Source: Chlamydomonas reinhardtii
Taxonomy: Eukaryota; Chlorophyta; Chlorophyceae; Chlamydomonadales; Chlamydomonadaceae
Assembly: GCF_000002595.2 (NCBI RefSeq)
Contig: NC_057006.1
Location: forward strand, 7,237,325-7,301,324
Length of the DNA stretch: 64,000 bases
Direction of reading: 5' to 3'
Every line of letters begins with the position of its first letter. Position 1 is the stretch's first letter. A program made the position numbers and the translations under genes. Shown one piece after another: positions 46,301 to 56,956 of this stretch. The notes under the pieces were generated by a model. The model saw nothing but the letters and a program-made list of their open reading frames with translations, searched no databases and was not told the DNA's origin.

Positions 46301-47738
46301 GAGCTCAAGTGGGTAGCGGGACCCGCGCGGGGCTAGAGCAAGACCGTCTCGGGTTGCGGCCACGCTCGGTGGTGTGCGAATGGTACTGTCAATGTAACAG
46401 AACAGGGAAATCTCCTGTTAGCTTTTAGGGGACCGGACATGAAACTTACTGGAGTAGCCGTAAATTGTAGCTTGACAAGCCCTTAACCATCCCCGCACAG
46501 GCACACGCCGGCGGGCACGCAGTGCTGGACGCTGTTCTCCACCAACGCTTACGGCCAGGCCAACAAGGTGACACCTATCTTGCCTTGGCGGGCTCGCAGA
46601 GGGATGGGTAAGCTAGCCAAGGAAGCGCAAAGGGTACACAAGCTGGTGGCCCGTGCCCCCTTGTCCCGTTGACCTTGCACGTGCGACTGCAACCGGATGT
46701 ATGCGTGCGCCTCCCGCCGCAGGTGCCGCAGGAGAATATCCCGCCCGAGGTGGCTGACAAAGTGGCGGCGGAGATGGTGGCGGCGCTCAAGCAGGCGGCG
46801 GCGGGGCCTGAGGGCAGCCCGGCGGCGGCGGCAGTGGCAGCCAAGTGGCCCAAGACCGTGTTCACGCGCGTGCAGGCAGGAAGGGGGCGGGGGATGGGCG
46901 CGCGCGGGGGTGGCATGGGGGCGCACGATGCGGGCGCCAGTAGGCCTCAACACCGGCCAGCACATTGTGCATGTACCATGTCATTGTTTCCGTCTATTTA
47001 TTATACACTGAACCTGACACCGTCTGCTCCTGTCGGAAGCCCGCCAACAAACCAGAAGCATACCCACCCAGCCGCCTTGTGTGTTTTTGTATTTTTTTTA
47101 CCTGCAGTTGTGGGGCGCGGCGCTGCCTCTCAACACGCCCGGCACGCCGTGCATCCTGGACCCAGACAGCCGCGTGGGCGTGTGCGGCGACTGGCTCAGC
47201 GGTGGCTCGCTGCAGGCCGCGGCCGTCAGCGGCATCACGCTGGCCCGCCAGATCGCGGGTAGGGGGCGGGCTGGGCGCATCATGACAGGTCTGGGTTGGG
47301 CTGTGGTACGGGCAGGCAGGGGAATGCTTTTGCGACAGGATGGAAATGGACTGGCGGCCGCAGTAGCCGGGCTGCTCCCAGGGCTGCGCAGGGGCTGCGG
47401 TACGTGCAGAATGTCCGCCCTGGCTGTGAAGTGTGGACCCCACAAGTTTCGCATGCTTGAATGTCTAAATGGCCCTGCACGTTGCGGGTACCCTTGCTCG
47501 TGACTATGGTGTATCCATAGACTAAATGCAAATACCCACAAAACTTGTCCTTCTTCTACAATACTACTTCTGATTGTGACTAAGAAACCTAACGACGCAC
47601 GCCGTGTGTGTATGTGTGCACGTGTGCGCTGCAGGCCTGCGCGGCAAGACGCAGGATCAGCTGGCTCCCTTCCGCCTGGGGCTGGAGGCGCAGTTCAAGC
47701 CGCTGCGGGTGACGGACATTGGCGAGTTCCCACACTGA
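43326..47738 (+). CDS. FAD-dependent oxidoreductase, renalase/amine-oxidase-like, probably organellar
   Basis: Twelve exons: 43326-43808, 44136-44239, 44428-44568, 44786-44820, 45085-45329, 45609-45723, 45961-46059, 46242-46308, 46501-46567, 46723-46875, 47108-47258 and 47635-47738, giving 587 aa. The dinucleotide-binding fold is RVAIIGGGMSGLMCARELAR, then STVFDTGKHGVGGRMGTR (GGR-M motif of amine-oxidase-type flavoproteins). The second FAD contact is VAVGGMRRLAEALGEQL, and near the end GVCGDWLSGGSLQAAAVSG contacts the flavin. LWGAALPLN matches plant homologues annotated as FAD/NAD(P)-binding oxidoreductases. Substrate is unknown. Residues 1-60 are Ser/Arg-rich and could be a transit peptide. 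A start at 43506 is possible. Intron 10 either uses a GC donor after CAG (as given) or a GT donor six bases earlier. Confidence 0.85.
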
Positions 47739-48358
47739 TGAGAGCGAGCACAAAAGTGTCGAGAAGACGGATGCGGCGGGTGCTGGAGTGGCATTGGGAA
47801 TGGGATAGGCAGGCGTGCATGCGACACGCGAGCCGAAGGACGCACTGAAGCTAGCATGAGAGCAGACTGCTGGACATGAGCGGCGCTAGCAGCGGGGAGA
47901 GGAACCATGAGCGGGCGGGGATGCTGGAATGCAGGAATCATGGGGATTTAGAGTGTCAGTGAACATGAACTGTGAGAGTGCAGGGATGTGGCCATGCATC
48001 TCGGCAAGAGGGCAACTACCGTAGGTGTGTTATCGCGGAGATGCGGTAAGGATGACAGTGAAGGGAATGAAGTGTTGCAGTGATGCCAGCGACGCGGCGG
48101 CAGCGGAGAAGAGGGGCGCGGTCAGGAGGAGGGGCTGCTGGCGCGGGAGATTGCCAGATTGGTGGGTGCGCGGAGGTGGGCACGAACCTGAAGAGGTCAC
48201 GATGCAAGAGCGAAGAGGCTGGCGTTTCTCTGTTTCTCTTATCCTCTTGGACAAAACAAGTTAACAACCCGAGCCTCTTACCTCTCAAGCTTAGGCAAGC
48301 GCATCCGTCGGCGCTGCGTAGGAAGCCCTGAGCAACGGCCAACGCGAGCTCAATCAAC
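47739..48358. other. Intergenic stretch
   Basis: 3' flank of the FAD oxidoreductase gene and promoter of the first small Cys-motif gene. No TGTAA close to the stop and no other gene seen. Confidence 0.35.
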
Positions 48359-49041
48359 ATGTTCGTCTGCGTCGAGTGCGGCAGCAACAACCCTTGCAGG
48401 TGACCGCGAAAAGTGCAGCGGCAGCAGGGCGGGTTCCCGAGGAAGGATGAGGCCCAGAAGGTCCAGACCCATGGGGCAGACTCGACCGGCTCTGTTCCTG
48501 CCTTACCTCGCGTTCATTCCGCAAGCCCCACTCCCGCTCGCTTGTAATGCCTTCCCACGCCCGCCCAAGCAGGTGCAAGGTGCTGGGCCCCACCCTTGGC
48601 CTCATCGGTGCACTGTTGACCGCCATTGTGGCATACCCACTGGGTGCGTGCGGCGCCCCTTGGCCTGCTGCTTGCACGCATTGGCCGTGTGTACGGAGAC
48701 TGTCTGTGCGCTGAGTAGAAGCAGACACGGAGGGCATCCGGCACACGGATACAAGCGTAATCTTGGCATCATGCCGGTACTCCGTAGGACCAGGGCCGAA
48801 GCAATGGCGCTGAATGGTGCCGTGGGTGCCAATATATCCGGCAGGGCATTAGGACCAGCACTGCTGCATGGAACACTGTTGCAGCCCCGGGTCCCAACTC
48901 ACAACCGCACTGTGTGTCCCCCTGACCCCTCCTGCACCTGCAGGAGCGCTGTGCTGCTGCGTGTCAAGGTCCACCTCAGACCGCATGTTTGCCGCGCCAG
49001 CAGACGTATTCACAGTCACCAGTGCAACCCTGCCCATATGA
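48359..49041 (+). CDS. Small Cys-motif membrane protein, copy 1 (69 aa)
   Basis: Three exons, 48359-48399, 48573-48643 and 48944-49041, give 69 aa. The N-terminus MFVCVECGSNNPCRCK has four cysteines in a C-x2-C-x5-C-x-C pattern that could bind zinc or be acylated. A single hydrophobic helix follows, LGPTLGLIGALLTAIVAYPL, then CCCVSRSTSDRMFAAPADVF and the tail TVTSATLPI. I do not recognise the family. It is clearly paralogous to the gene at 49602: CxECGSxNPCxCK, GPxLG, VAYP, CVxRxTSxR, AAPAD and AT(L/I)PI are shared in order. An in-frame stop just upstream supports the start ATG. The shared pattern and spliced frame argue that it is a real gene. Confidence 0.7.
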
Positions 49042-49601
49042 GGAGGAGCTTGTGTGTTGAAGGAGACGGAACGAGCTTGCGTGTGTGCGTGGAAGGTGCA
49101 GGCAATGGAAGGTGCTGGCAATGGAGTGGATGGGCTGAGGGCCGCTCGCTGAAAGATGCTTCTGGCTCGGCGGGCACAACGTGTCATTGTCCGCTTGCTG
49201 TACTCGACAAGAGGTACTTCGGAGACGTCATAGCTTGGATTGGCGCCGAACGTGTGGTAGCTGCAAGCTGGCGGGAACTGGGGCGCGGCGCCGACTACCG
49301 TAGTGGGTGCTGAGACTCGCCACGGACGGCCAAGCATGACACGACGCACGTGGCATGTTCGTGCCCGCGTCCCTTTGACTTCCCTGCGACTTTTCGGGAT
49401 ATGTGAAAAAAACTTAAGCTAAAAGGATTGCAAGCACTCCGTGCGGGCGTCGGAGGGTGCGACTGTGCAACCGCCACCTTCCGTGCAACCGCCGCCATCG
49501 GGGCCATCGCGCTCGCTCAAAAGCCCCCGGCCCGGGCAATAAATTAACTTCTCAACCAGTTCAAACAATATCAGTTCGTTATAGCTTATCATAACATAAC
49601 T
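49042..49601. other. Intergenic stretch between the two small paralogues
   Basis: Spacer of 560 bp. AT-rich around 49560-49601, as expected for the promoter/5' UTR of copy 2. Nothing else recognised. Confidence 0.35.
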
Positions 49602-50054
49602 ATGGCAACGGCAAATCCCCTACACGCGCACCGCTACGCGCCCGCTGCTGCTCCAGCACAACAAGTGGTCACAGTCACGCACACGCACATGACAGCTACC
49701 TCGGCGCCACTATGCTTCGAATGCGGCAGCGCCAACCCTTGCCAGTGAGTGGAATGTTCGGCGCCCGGGTCATGTCTTTCGCATGCGGGATGTGGGGCAT
49801 GTGAAGCTCGGCATGCTGGAGGTCCCCCCGCAACTACATGCCTTCCTGTTCTTACCTTGCTACGCCGCCCCTATTTCGCACGCAGCTGCAAGATGTTCGG
49901 TCCGCTGCTGGGCTTCGTTGTTGGCGTGTGTGTTGCAACCGTGGCCTACCCCATCGGTGGATGCCTGTGGTGCGTGAATCGGCCGACCTCTACGCGGTTG
50001 CTGGCAGCGCCGGCGGACATATACCACCTCACCAACGCGACGATACCCATCTAA
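49602..50054 (+). CDS. Small Cys-motif membrane protein, copy 2 (103 aa)
   Basis: Two exons, 49602-49744 and 49886-50054, give 103 aa. About 36 extra N-terminal residues (Ala/His/Thr-rich) precede the motif CFECGSANPCHCK. Then comes a hydrophobic helix MFGPLLGFVVGVCVATVAYP, CLWCVNRPTSTRLLAAPADI and the tail YHLTNATIPI. From the Cys motif onward it aligns without gaps to copy 1 at more than half its positions. The first intron is at the same codon as in copy 1, but the second intron of copy 1, after VAYPLG, is absent here. Function unknown; the fixed cysteines and fixed hydrophilic tail suggest a membrane-anchored adaptor or metal-binding role, which is speculation. Confidence 0.72.
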
Positions 50055-51213
50055 GCTAGGCTGGCAAGACAGCGTTCTGTTATGCGGTAGAGGGTCGCAG
50101 CGCTGTCGGAGCTCGGGCAGCAGCTTTGGTTTGAGCTCGGGCGGAGTGTGTCAGGCTAGTAGGGACTAGTGCTAAATTAAAGACTCGCGAGATTCGTAAA
50201 TTATCATGACACACTGGTGTATACACGCATACCGGTACCGCTTGCCGTCAGACATGTGCTTCAAGACCAGGGCACGGGCAGGCAAGGTCCATGCCACGCG
50301 ACGTGTCAAGGCTGGAACAAATAAATACCTTGATCTTGACGCAACAGTATTGCGACCTGGTAGGCTGAGTGACGACCGGAAATGAAAGGGCTGTTTCCAT
50401 TTAGTGGGACTGAGCAATCCGGCTGTAACCAGGGCTGCACAGCACGGACAGGGGAACCCCTGCGCACGAGTGTACTCTGGCTGTAATATCTTCCCTTTCG
50501 ACAATCGTGCGATGCCTGGATGCAACGCTGCAAGTATACAGTCCTCTTGATGCGTGCTCAAAAGGAATGAGAACCGGCAACAGAAAGGTAACATGTGAAT
50601 GCGCTACTGACTGCCTACTCTCGTGCCACCACTCCGCCGTCCGCTCTGGTCTACGTACGCATTCGTTCCCACCACACTCGTCATTAATTAGAAAGCTCTG
50701 GCAGATGGGCACTGGACATGCCAGCCCATGTCAGTCGTTTGCCGTGGGGAAAGGCGACCGAGCCGGCAGTTAGAACACGATATGTTAAGGGCTCCCACGC
50801 GTATACGTGTCCATGGAGCCAGAGCGGGGGGAGGGTGCGTCTGTGGGGACGGCGGGTGGGTGAGATGCCATCCTGTTAAGGACCGCGAGCATGAATGTTA
50901 AGCGAGTGTGTAAGTATGATGACACTAGCTTGCTGGGCCAAGGGCGGGTCATGGCAACTTGGAAACGAGCGAGGAGCTCGGGCTGTGATTGAAAACATTC
51001 TTTGCCGTAAGCTGCAAGACCACCGCTCGTGTGTAAGTCGGTGACATGATGAAGACAAGCACGAATAAATTTTTGACGCACGCTTGAGGCACAGTTTGGA
51101 AAATGAGCATGAGCCCCCATTCCATCGGCCGCCGAGCGGGTCTATAGTTCCTCCGCGAGGCCACCTCTGGTCCCTCTCCTTCGGCTTGCCCTTGTACCGC
51201 TCAAACTAGCAAA
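50055..51213. other. Intergenic stretch upstream of eL29
   Basis: TGTAA on the + strand near 50424 and 50482 may end the copy 2 transcript. The last about 100 bp should be the eL29 promoter/5' UTR. No supported gene. Confidence 0.4.
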
Positions 51214-51981
51214 ATGGCCAAGTCTAAGAACCACACTGGCCACAACCAGAACCGCAAGTGCCACAGGTGGGGGCGCAGCGATGGCCGCGCAGACAGGCTC
51301 TTCGCTCGCTCAGCAATGATCTATGAACACTATGCACCAACAGGAACGGCATCAAGAAGCCCCAGAAGAACAAGTTCCCCAGCCGCAAGGGCGTAAGTGC
51401 CGCCGCGGCGCTGTTTCGGGGAGCTCAGGGAGGAGCTGGCGCTCTGGGAGCTGTTACGGGCGCGTTTTCTGAAAGCAAGATATGATAACGGAGGGAAGGG
51501 TCCGGGGTCGGCAGACGCGAAAGCACATCGCTCACTGCTTCATCTAAGTTCGTGTTCCTGTGCATGCTTTTTCCATTTTGCAGATGGACCCCAAGTTCCT
51601 GCGCAACCAGGTGGGGCTACAGCTGGGTTTTGCCGGGGACAGCGCATTTGTGCGACGGGCTGGCGGTGGGCGGGACCAGGCCGAGGGAGGGGGGGTGAAG
51701 CACCGTCCACGCGCAGGCGCATTCGGGCGCCGGAAAGCCACGTAGCATATGCATGTACCTGTCATTGTGTTGTGCTGCCAAACCGTTAGTGTTTGGAGAG
51801 GAAGGGGCTGCAGGCGTTTGAACCGACGGGCAATACGGCGTGGGGTCACTACGACACACCGGGCGGCAGGCTGCATGCCCTCCCCGACCATTCCGCGCGG
51901 TTTACGTTGCTGACCTGTTCCTCGACTTTCCTTCCCCTCGCGCAGCGGTACGCCAAGCGCCACAACAAGAAGGTCGAGTAA
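51214..51981 (+). CDS. RPL29: 60S ribosomal protein eL29
   Basis: Four exons, 51214-51266, 51344-51392, 51584-51610 and 51946-51981, give 54 aa: MAKSKNHTGHNQNRKCHRNG, then IKKPQKNKFPSRKGMDPKFL and RNQRYAKRHNKKVE. This is the complete eL29 signature (MAKSKNHTxHNQ, NGIKKP, GMDPKFLRNQRYAKKHN). eL29 is a small, very basic protein on the surface of the large cytosolic ribosomal subunit. Length is in the range of plant and fungal versions (about 55-65 aa). Four exons for 54 codons is dense splicing. Confidence 0.97.
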
Positions 51982-52053
51982 GCAGCCCGCTTTAGCGGAT
52001 GCGCTACCGGTCTGGTCTGTTCGACGGAGGCTAGCGGAGGCGAAGGGACTTGT

Positions 52054-52156
52054 GTGTTCGATGTAACGCCATTTTGCAACGCACTGGCCTCAGCTTCTCA
52101 ATTATGTCGGGATTGGGAGGGAGGGCACGACAGTCGAGGCGGCAGCATTGGGACTC

Positions 52157-52191
<35 letters not shown>

Positions 52192-52662
52192 CGCAGGAGA
52201 AGGAGCTGCGCGCGGCGCGAGCAGCTACTTACAGGCGCGCTGCTATCAGCGGCGACACTGGCGCTCACGCAGCAGCAGCAGCTGCGGCAGCGATTGCACG
52301 ATGCCTTGCAGCGCTTCACGCAATGTGTGCCCGACCGGTGGCGCGCGCCGCGGGGCCCTCCTGAGCTGAGCGCGACGGCGAGCCGTGCCGCGGCTGCATG
52401 CCGGGGCTGGCCAGCGAACGGGTGGTGCACGCGCCACGTGGAACTGCAGTCGTGGCAGCTGAGCTTTCCACAGTCTGTATGGCATATGTTACCGGGTGCT
52501 GATGGACCAGCGGTCAGCTTAGATGTCCACAGCGGCGGCACCCGTACACAGGCCGACGCTGCATGTCGCATGCTGCGTTCGGGAGTGCTGGGAGGTGTGT
52601 TACAGGCTGTCTGCCAGCGTTCAAATCTAGTCACCAGACTTCAGCGTGGCAGTCTCGAATAG
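52054..52662 (+). CDS. Hypothetical Gln-rich open frame (202 aa), doubtful
   Basis: Single open frame containing a (CAG)n run at 52158-52188 that encodes poly-Gln, then a plausible helical stretch LLSAATLALTQQQQLRQRLH and a mixed-composition C-terminal half. It overlaps the eL29 poly(A) signal at its first codons. All three frames stay open across the CAG repeat, so openness alone proves little. A later start is likely if it is real. No family recognised. Confidence 0.25.
52062..52066 (+). terminator. TGTAA poly(A) signal of eL29
   Basis: TGTAA 80 nt after the eL29 stop codon. Confidence 0.65.
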
Positions 52663-53236
52663 CAGCCTTTCGGGGTGTCCGCGGGCCAATTATGGCACTT
52701 CCAGCTTGAGTAATACGCACCGTAACCCGTCAAAATTGGGCGCATCAATGAAATGTCAGCAGTCCTCCGCAAAAAATCATGTACATCATCAAGGCATATT
52801 CATCTAACCTCGCATCATCCGTTACCGCAACTAGATGGTCATGTACCAGACCAGGTACCGCCGCACGTTGCAGCTGGCGGCTTAAAACTACTGACAATGG
52901 TGCCTCCGTCAACGCCCAGGACCCTCCCACGTCACCAGATGCCGCCCACAGCAGCCTAATGTGTCATTAGTGCAGCAGCGTCCAACATAAGATACTGCGC
53001 ATTCCGTGGGTAAGCATAGCCCATCATGTTCAGGTAGCCGCCGTCTCTCTATTCGTCATTGAACTCCCGTCAAAGTCTGTGTGATTCACACCCGCGCCGA
53101 ACCCAGCTCGTCTCAACATGCCCTTCTGCTATCAGTGTGGTGCAGTGGCGGCCCCTCTTGCATGAGCTGCCTAGATTCCCCTGGTAGTAAGTGTATTCAA
53201 CATCACAATCGCAGCCAAGTATCAACCTCCTGGCTG
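52663..53236. other. Intergenic stretch
   Basis: 3' flank of the ABA4-like gene. At 53118 an ATG opens a 15-codon frame MPFCYQCGAVAAP that resembles the first exon of the small Cys-motif genes, but no second exon was found. Otherwise nothing recognised. Confidence 0.3.
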
Positions 53237-54689
53237 TCACTCGCTGTAGGGTAGGATGATAATGGAGCCGGACTCGCTCTTGAGCGTCACCGGCTGTTGG
53301 TCGGTCTTGAGCGACGGAACAGCGCGCGTCAGGGCCTGTAAAGTGCGCGGGGAGTCACATCAGTTGGCTTCGCTCTCCCCAACATAGGATTACTTCACGC
53401 TGGCCAACGTGAAGGCAACTTGATGCGCCTGCTAGCCGACCTTGCCACCTATTTCTCTCCTACCTTGGTCAGGTAGTGCGACAGTAGGCCCAGGGGCCCG
53501 AACACAGCGCCTAGCAGCAGACTGTGCGCGGTGGGCACACCGTTGCGCAGGCCTACAGGGGTTGCAGGAGGCGCTCAATTGATACAGGCTTTTAGGACAA
53601 CCCGGACAAAACCCTCAGCACCCTCCTCCCACCGTGGAGTATAAGCGCCCCCATCGCCCCGTACTGGTCGTGTAGGGCCTGTGGCCCGCACCTACCGTCC
53701 AGCAGGCACCAGCGCGCGGAGAACAGGTTGACGCACATGATGTGCAGCACCCAGGAGGCAGTGACAGGCAGCCGGCCGAACAGCGATGCGATGCCCTCCA
53801 GCTTGGGCAAGAACTGCGGGTTGAAGCCGCCTGCGCAGTACGGTACAAGACGCAGGCGTAAATACGGATCAGGACCTAAGCGGGCGGGCGGCATGCCTGG
53901 TGTCGCTTTGCAAGTACGCGAGCCTTCACCCGCGTAGCACATCCTCCTGGCCAACCAGCCCGCCATCCTGGTCCCTGCTTCTTTCAAGATGCAACCCCAG
54001 ACGGCAGCTGTGACGCCCAACAACACCTGCGTCTCCTTACACCGCTATTTGCTCACCCTTGAGTCCCGCTTCAAGGCTGCCCGGCATCATAATGCTGAGC
54101 GTGTCGGGGGACCATGAGCCCACCAGCAGCACCAGGTACGCCAGGGCCAGCGGCACGAAGGGCCACACCGACGAGAAGAAGCCCGAGGTCTTGCGCGGGA
54201 AGAGCGCCATCTGCACCGATGGAAGGAGGCGTGTGATTGGGCTAAGCTAGCAGGGAGCGAAAGGGTGCGCAAGAATCTCCAGTCAATCGTGCTGGCCCAC
54301 AGGGTCCTTGGGTCGCCCAGTGGCGTGTTCAGAGCATGTCGACCGACTTCGGACCTTTTTACAAGGTTCATCAAATAAGGGAAACTCACCAGCACAATGC
54401 TGAGCGCCGTGTAGGCAGCGCCAGCTACCACGGTGAGAATGACGCCCTCAGGAAGCGCAGGGGCAGCTGCAGCTGCAGCAGCCGCAGCTGCTTTGCAGCA
54501 AGGCTTCGCTGCAGCAGCGGCTGAGGCCTTGCACACCAAAGGGTGTCGGGAGTCAGAGATGACTTTACCTGCCAGGCCCGGCCGAGCGCTGATGCCACAT
54601 TTATACGAGAATGGAACACCCTTAAACCTCGTTGCGTTGGACTGCTTCGCGCAGGTCGCGCTCAGCGGTTTACAAAGTATGCTTGCCAT
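53237..54689 (-). CDS. ABA4: ABA4-like (DUF4281) plastid membrane protein
   Basis: Five exons (minus), 54689-54390, 54210-54057, 53830-53696, 53552-53464 and 53335-53237, give 258 aa. The first about 75 residues (MASILCKPLSATCAKQSNAT onward, then a poly-Ala stretch) look like a chloroplast transit peptide. The mature part has four hydrophobic helices and the family pattern: VPLALAYLVLLVGSWSPDTL, LPKLEGIASLFGRLPVTASW, VLHIMCVNLFSARWCLLDG and FGPLGLLSHYLTKALTR. The last two match ABA4's 'WIHLLAVDLFAAR' and 'CPIGIVSHFITKALTK'. In plants ABA4 is needed for neoxanthin formation from violaxanthin and acts in plastid membranes. DUF4281 proteins form several groups, so neoxanthin synthesis is likely but not certain. 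The tail LKSESGSIIILPYSE is algal-specific as far as I can tell. Confidence 0.85.
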
Positions 54690-55747
54690 CTTTGTAGAGC
54701 GCTAGCTCTGTAAGCTAGTGCGATACAAGTTTGGATCCTCTAGATGGGCATCAGCATGTATGTATCAGGCGGCAAAAGGTTAGTGAAGACCCCATGCCCC
54801 GGACCCCCCATGAGGGGACGACCGACCCGCTCACACACACGGACAAAACCTTGTTGTTTAGGGGTTAAACCCCCCTCTAACTATATCAATGTGGTGCCAA
54901 TCGACTCCTCCTGACGAGCGCTGTCACGCTATGCCGTCGGCGGTCCTGCTCTGAGACTTGAGTCACACGCGGGATCCTATTCGTGGACATCCCCTCGACC
55001 CAGCCCACCCCGCGTGCAACTCTCTTCCAATTGAGGTATGAACAGCTTGCATCGGCAGCTTTGTTGGACATAAATTCGTGCGCATCACCGCTTGAGAGCC
55101 CCGCCACGGCAGTGCGCATGTGTCACACGTGGGGACACTGTCCCGACGTTCACACCAGGACGCGCGAATGAGCCCAACCCTTTCCTACGCGTATCCCTGT
55201 ACGTGTTCCTCTTCCACGACACCACCTATCGATATCAGCATTCACACTGTTACAACACACTGCAATTCATCATTGCTGGCTCCCAGCATACCGGTATGAA
55301 GGCTTAACCCAACGCAACCGAGCAACGCAAGTACGCAACACAACCTTCTACCACTGATATAAAAGGGTCAATGCAACGTAGCAACTAACTGCACGCACGC
55401 CATCAGCCGCATCGCACGTATTCGGTAACAAGATGCGCACGCGTGGTAATGTATGCGCACGCGTGGTAAATGCCAGTAACCTGATCAACTGGGTCTGTCT
55501 GCCGCCAGGCCCGTGTCAACAGCAAGGTTGTGCGGCGGCGGCCTGTCGACCACCTTGGGCCTTTTCCGATAGCATTTTCGAGGTCCGCGTATACGGCGTG
55601 CACAATCACTTACGTACATTAAGCTGATGGCTAGACACCAAGGAATGCCCCTCTAACAAGGTGCAATGGTCAGGCAAGTGACCCGTGAACCCGAGGAGGG
55701 GCCACTCGACATACCGTACTACCTCGCAGCCAGCCACGGCTACGGCG
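54690..55747. other. Intergenic stretch between two minus-strand genes
   Basis: Promoter of the ABA4-like gene and 3' UTR of the RNA-dependent RNA polymerase gene, with a minus-strand TGTAA near 55250-55254. Contains a palindrome AGGGGTTAAACCCCC at about 54859-54874. The unit ATGCGCACGCGTGGTAA is duplicated at 55433-55449 and 55452-55468. No gene seen. Confidence 0.4.
55433..55468. repeat. 17-bp direct repeat, two copies
   Basis: ATGCGCACGCGTGGTAA occurs twice, separated by TG; each copy contains the palindrome ACGCGT. Confidence 0.85.
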
Positions 55748-56917
55748 CTACGCACTGGCCCCAAGCTGCAGCTTCACCGCGGGCACTCGGCCGTTGTGTC
55801 GCAGCACCCAGTGCGCCCAGTTGAGCTCAGCACCCGCCACCAGCCACACCACCCGCAGCCGCGCCGGCCTGCGGGAGCACGCCAAGCACATGCCATCACA
55901 CGAATGGCGAGCGTCACGGCGCACGACACAGGCCACACAGCTAGCCATCAGGCGACGGACACGCCACGACGCCACGCGCTCGAGGTCTACAGCACTTCGG
56001 TGGCGCCGAGCCCGCCTGCTTGCGCCCACCCACCCACCTGCCGAGGTCCTCCTCCCGCCGCTTGTTGTACAGGGCGCAATACAGCGCGGTGGCCAGCGTT
56101 GTGCGAGACCGGAAGTCCAACTCCGCAGCGGCGTCAGGCCCGCCAACGCCAACGCCGCCAACGCCGCCGCCGCCACTTTGGAGGGGAGCGGAAGCGGGGC
56201 CCTCGTCAACAGTGTCCCCTGCGTGGGCGTGTGTAGGGTACAGGTACACGTGCGCAAGGAACCCAGGAGGTCATCGCTGCTCGAAAGGCCCTGGAAGCCG
56301 CAATGCAGCCTACGTCCTGCCCTAAGACTCCCACCAGCGAGCTACTACAACCATATACGGTACTGCAGTGTACGACGAGTACCAGTACGGTATCACGCAC
56401 CCAGCTGCAGCCGGCCGGGCAGCAGGTCCCGTGCCGCCGCCAGCAGTGCCCGCCGGCAGCCCAGCACCAGCTCCATCTGCAGCGCCCCGCCCGCCTCCTC
56501 ATCGCGCCGCTGAGCCTCCTTGCCGCTCAGCGGCAGCACAGCGCCGCCGCGCCGTCCCTGAAATACCCCATTGCGCGACACGCATTCATGGCTTATGGTC
56601 TCAATGCCTGACAACGTGCAATTTGCAGCAGTAGCGCATGGCCCCAATGACCAATGGACGTAACACGGCCTTTCCAACGCAACTCACCAACAATTTCGCC
56701 CCTCTTTTTCCCGCCCACCTGCTCCTGCCGCGCCAGGTGGCGGCTCCACGGCGCGCTCCACTCCCGCTGCACCGCCGCCAGGCAGCGCGCCTGCAGCGCC
56801 GCCCACACCGCCTCGTCGCCGCCTAGGAAGGCCTTGGCCGCCCGCACCAGCCGCTCATCCACCGCCAACAGCCGGCGCCGCACTTCGTACTGCTGCTCAT
56901 ATTGCTGTTTCTGTTCT

Positions 56918-56956
<39 letters not shown>

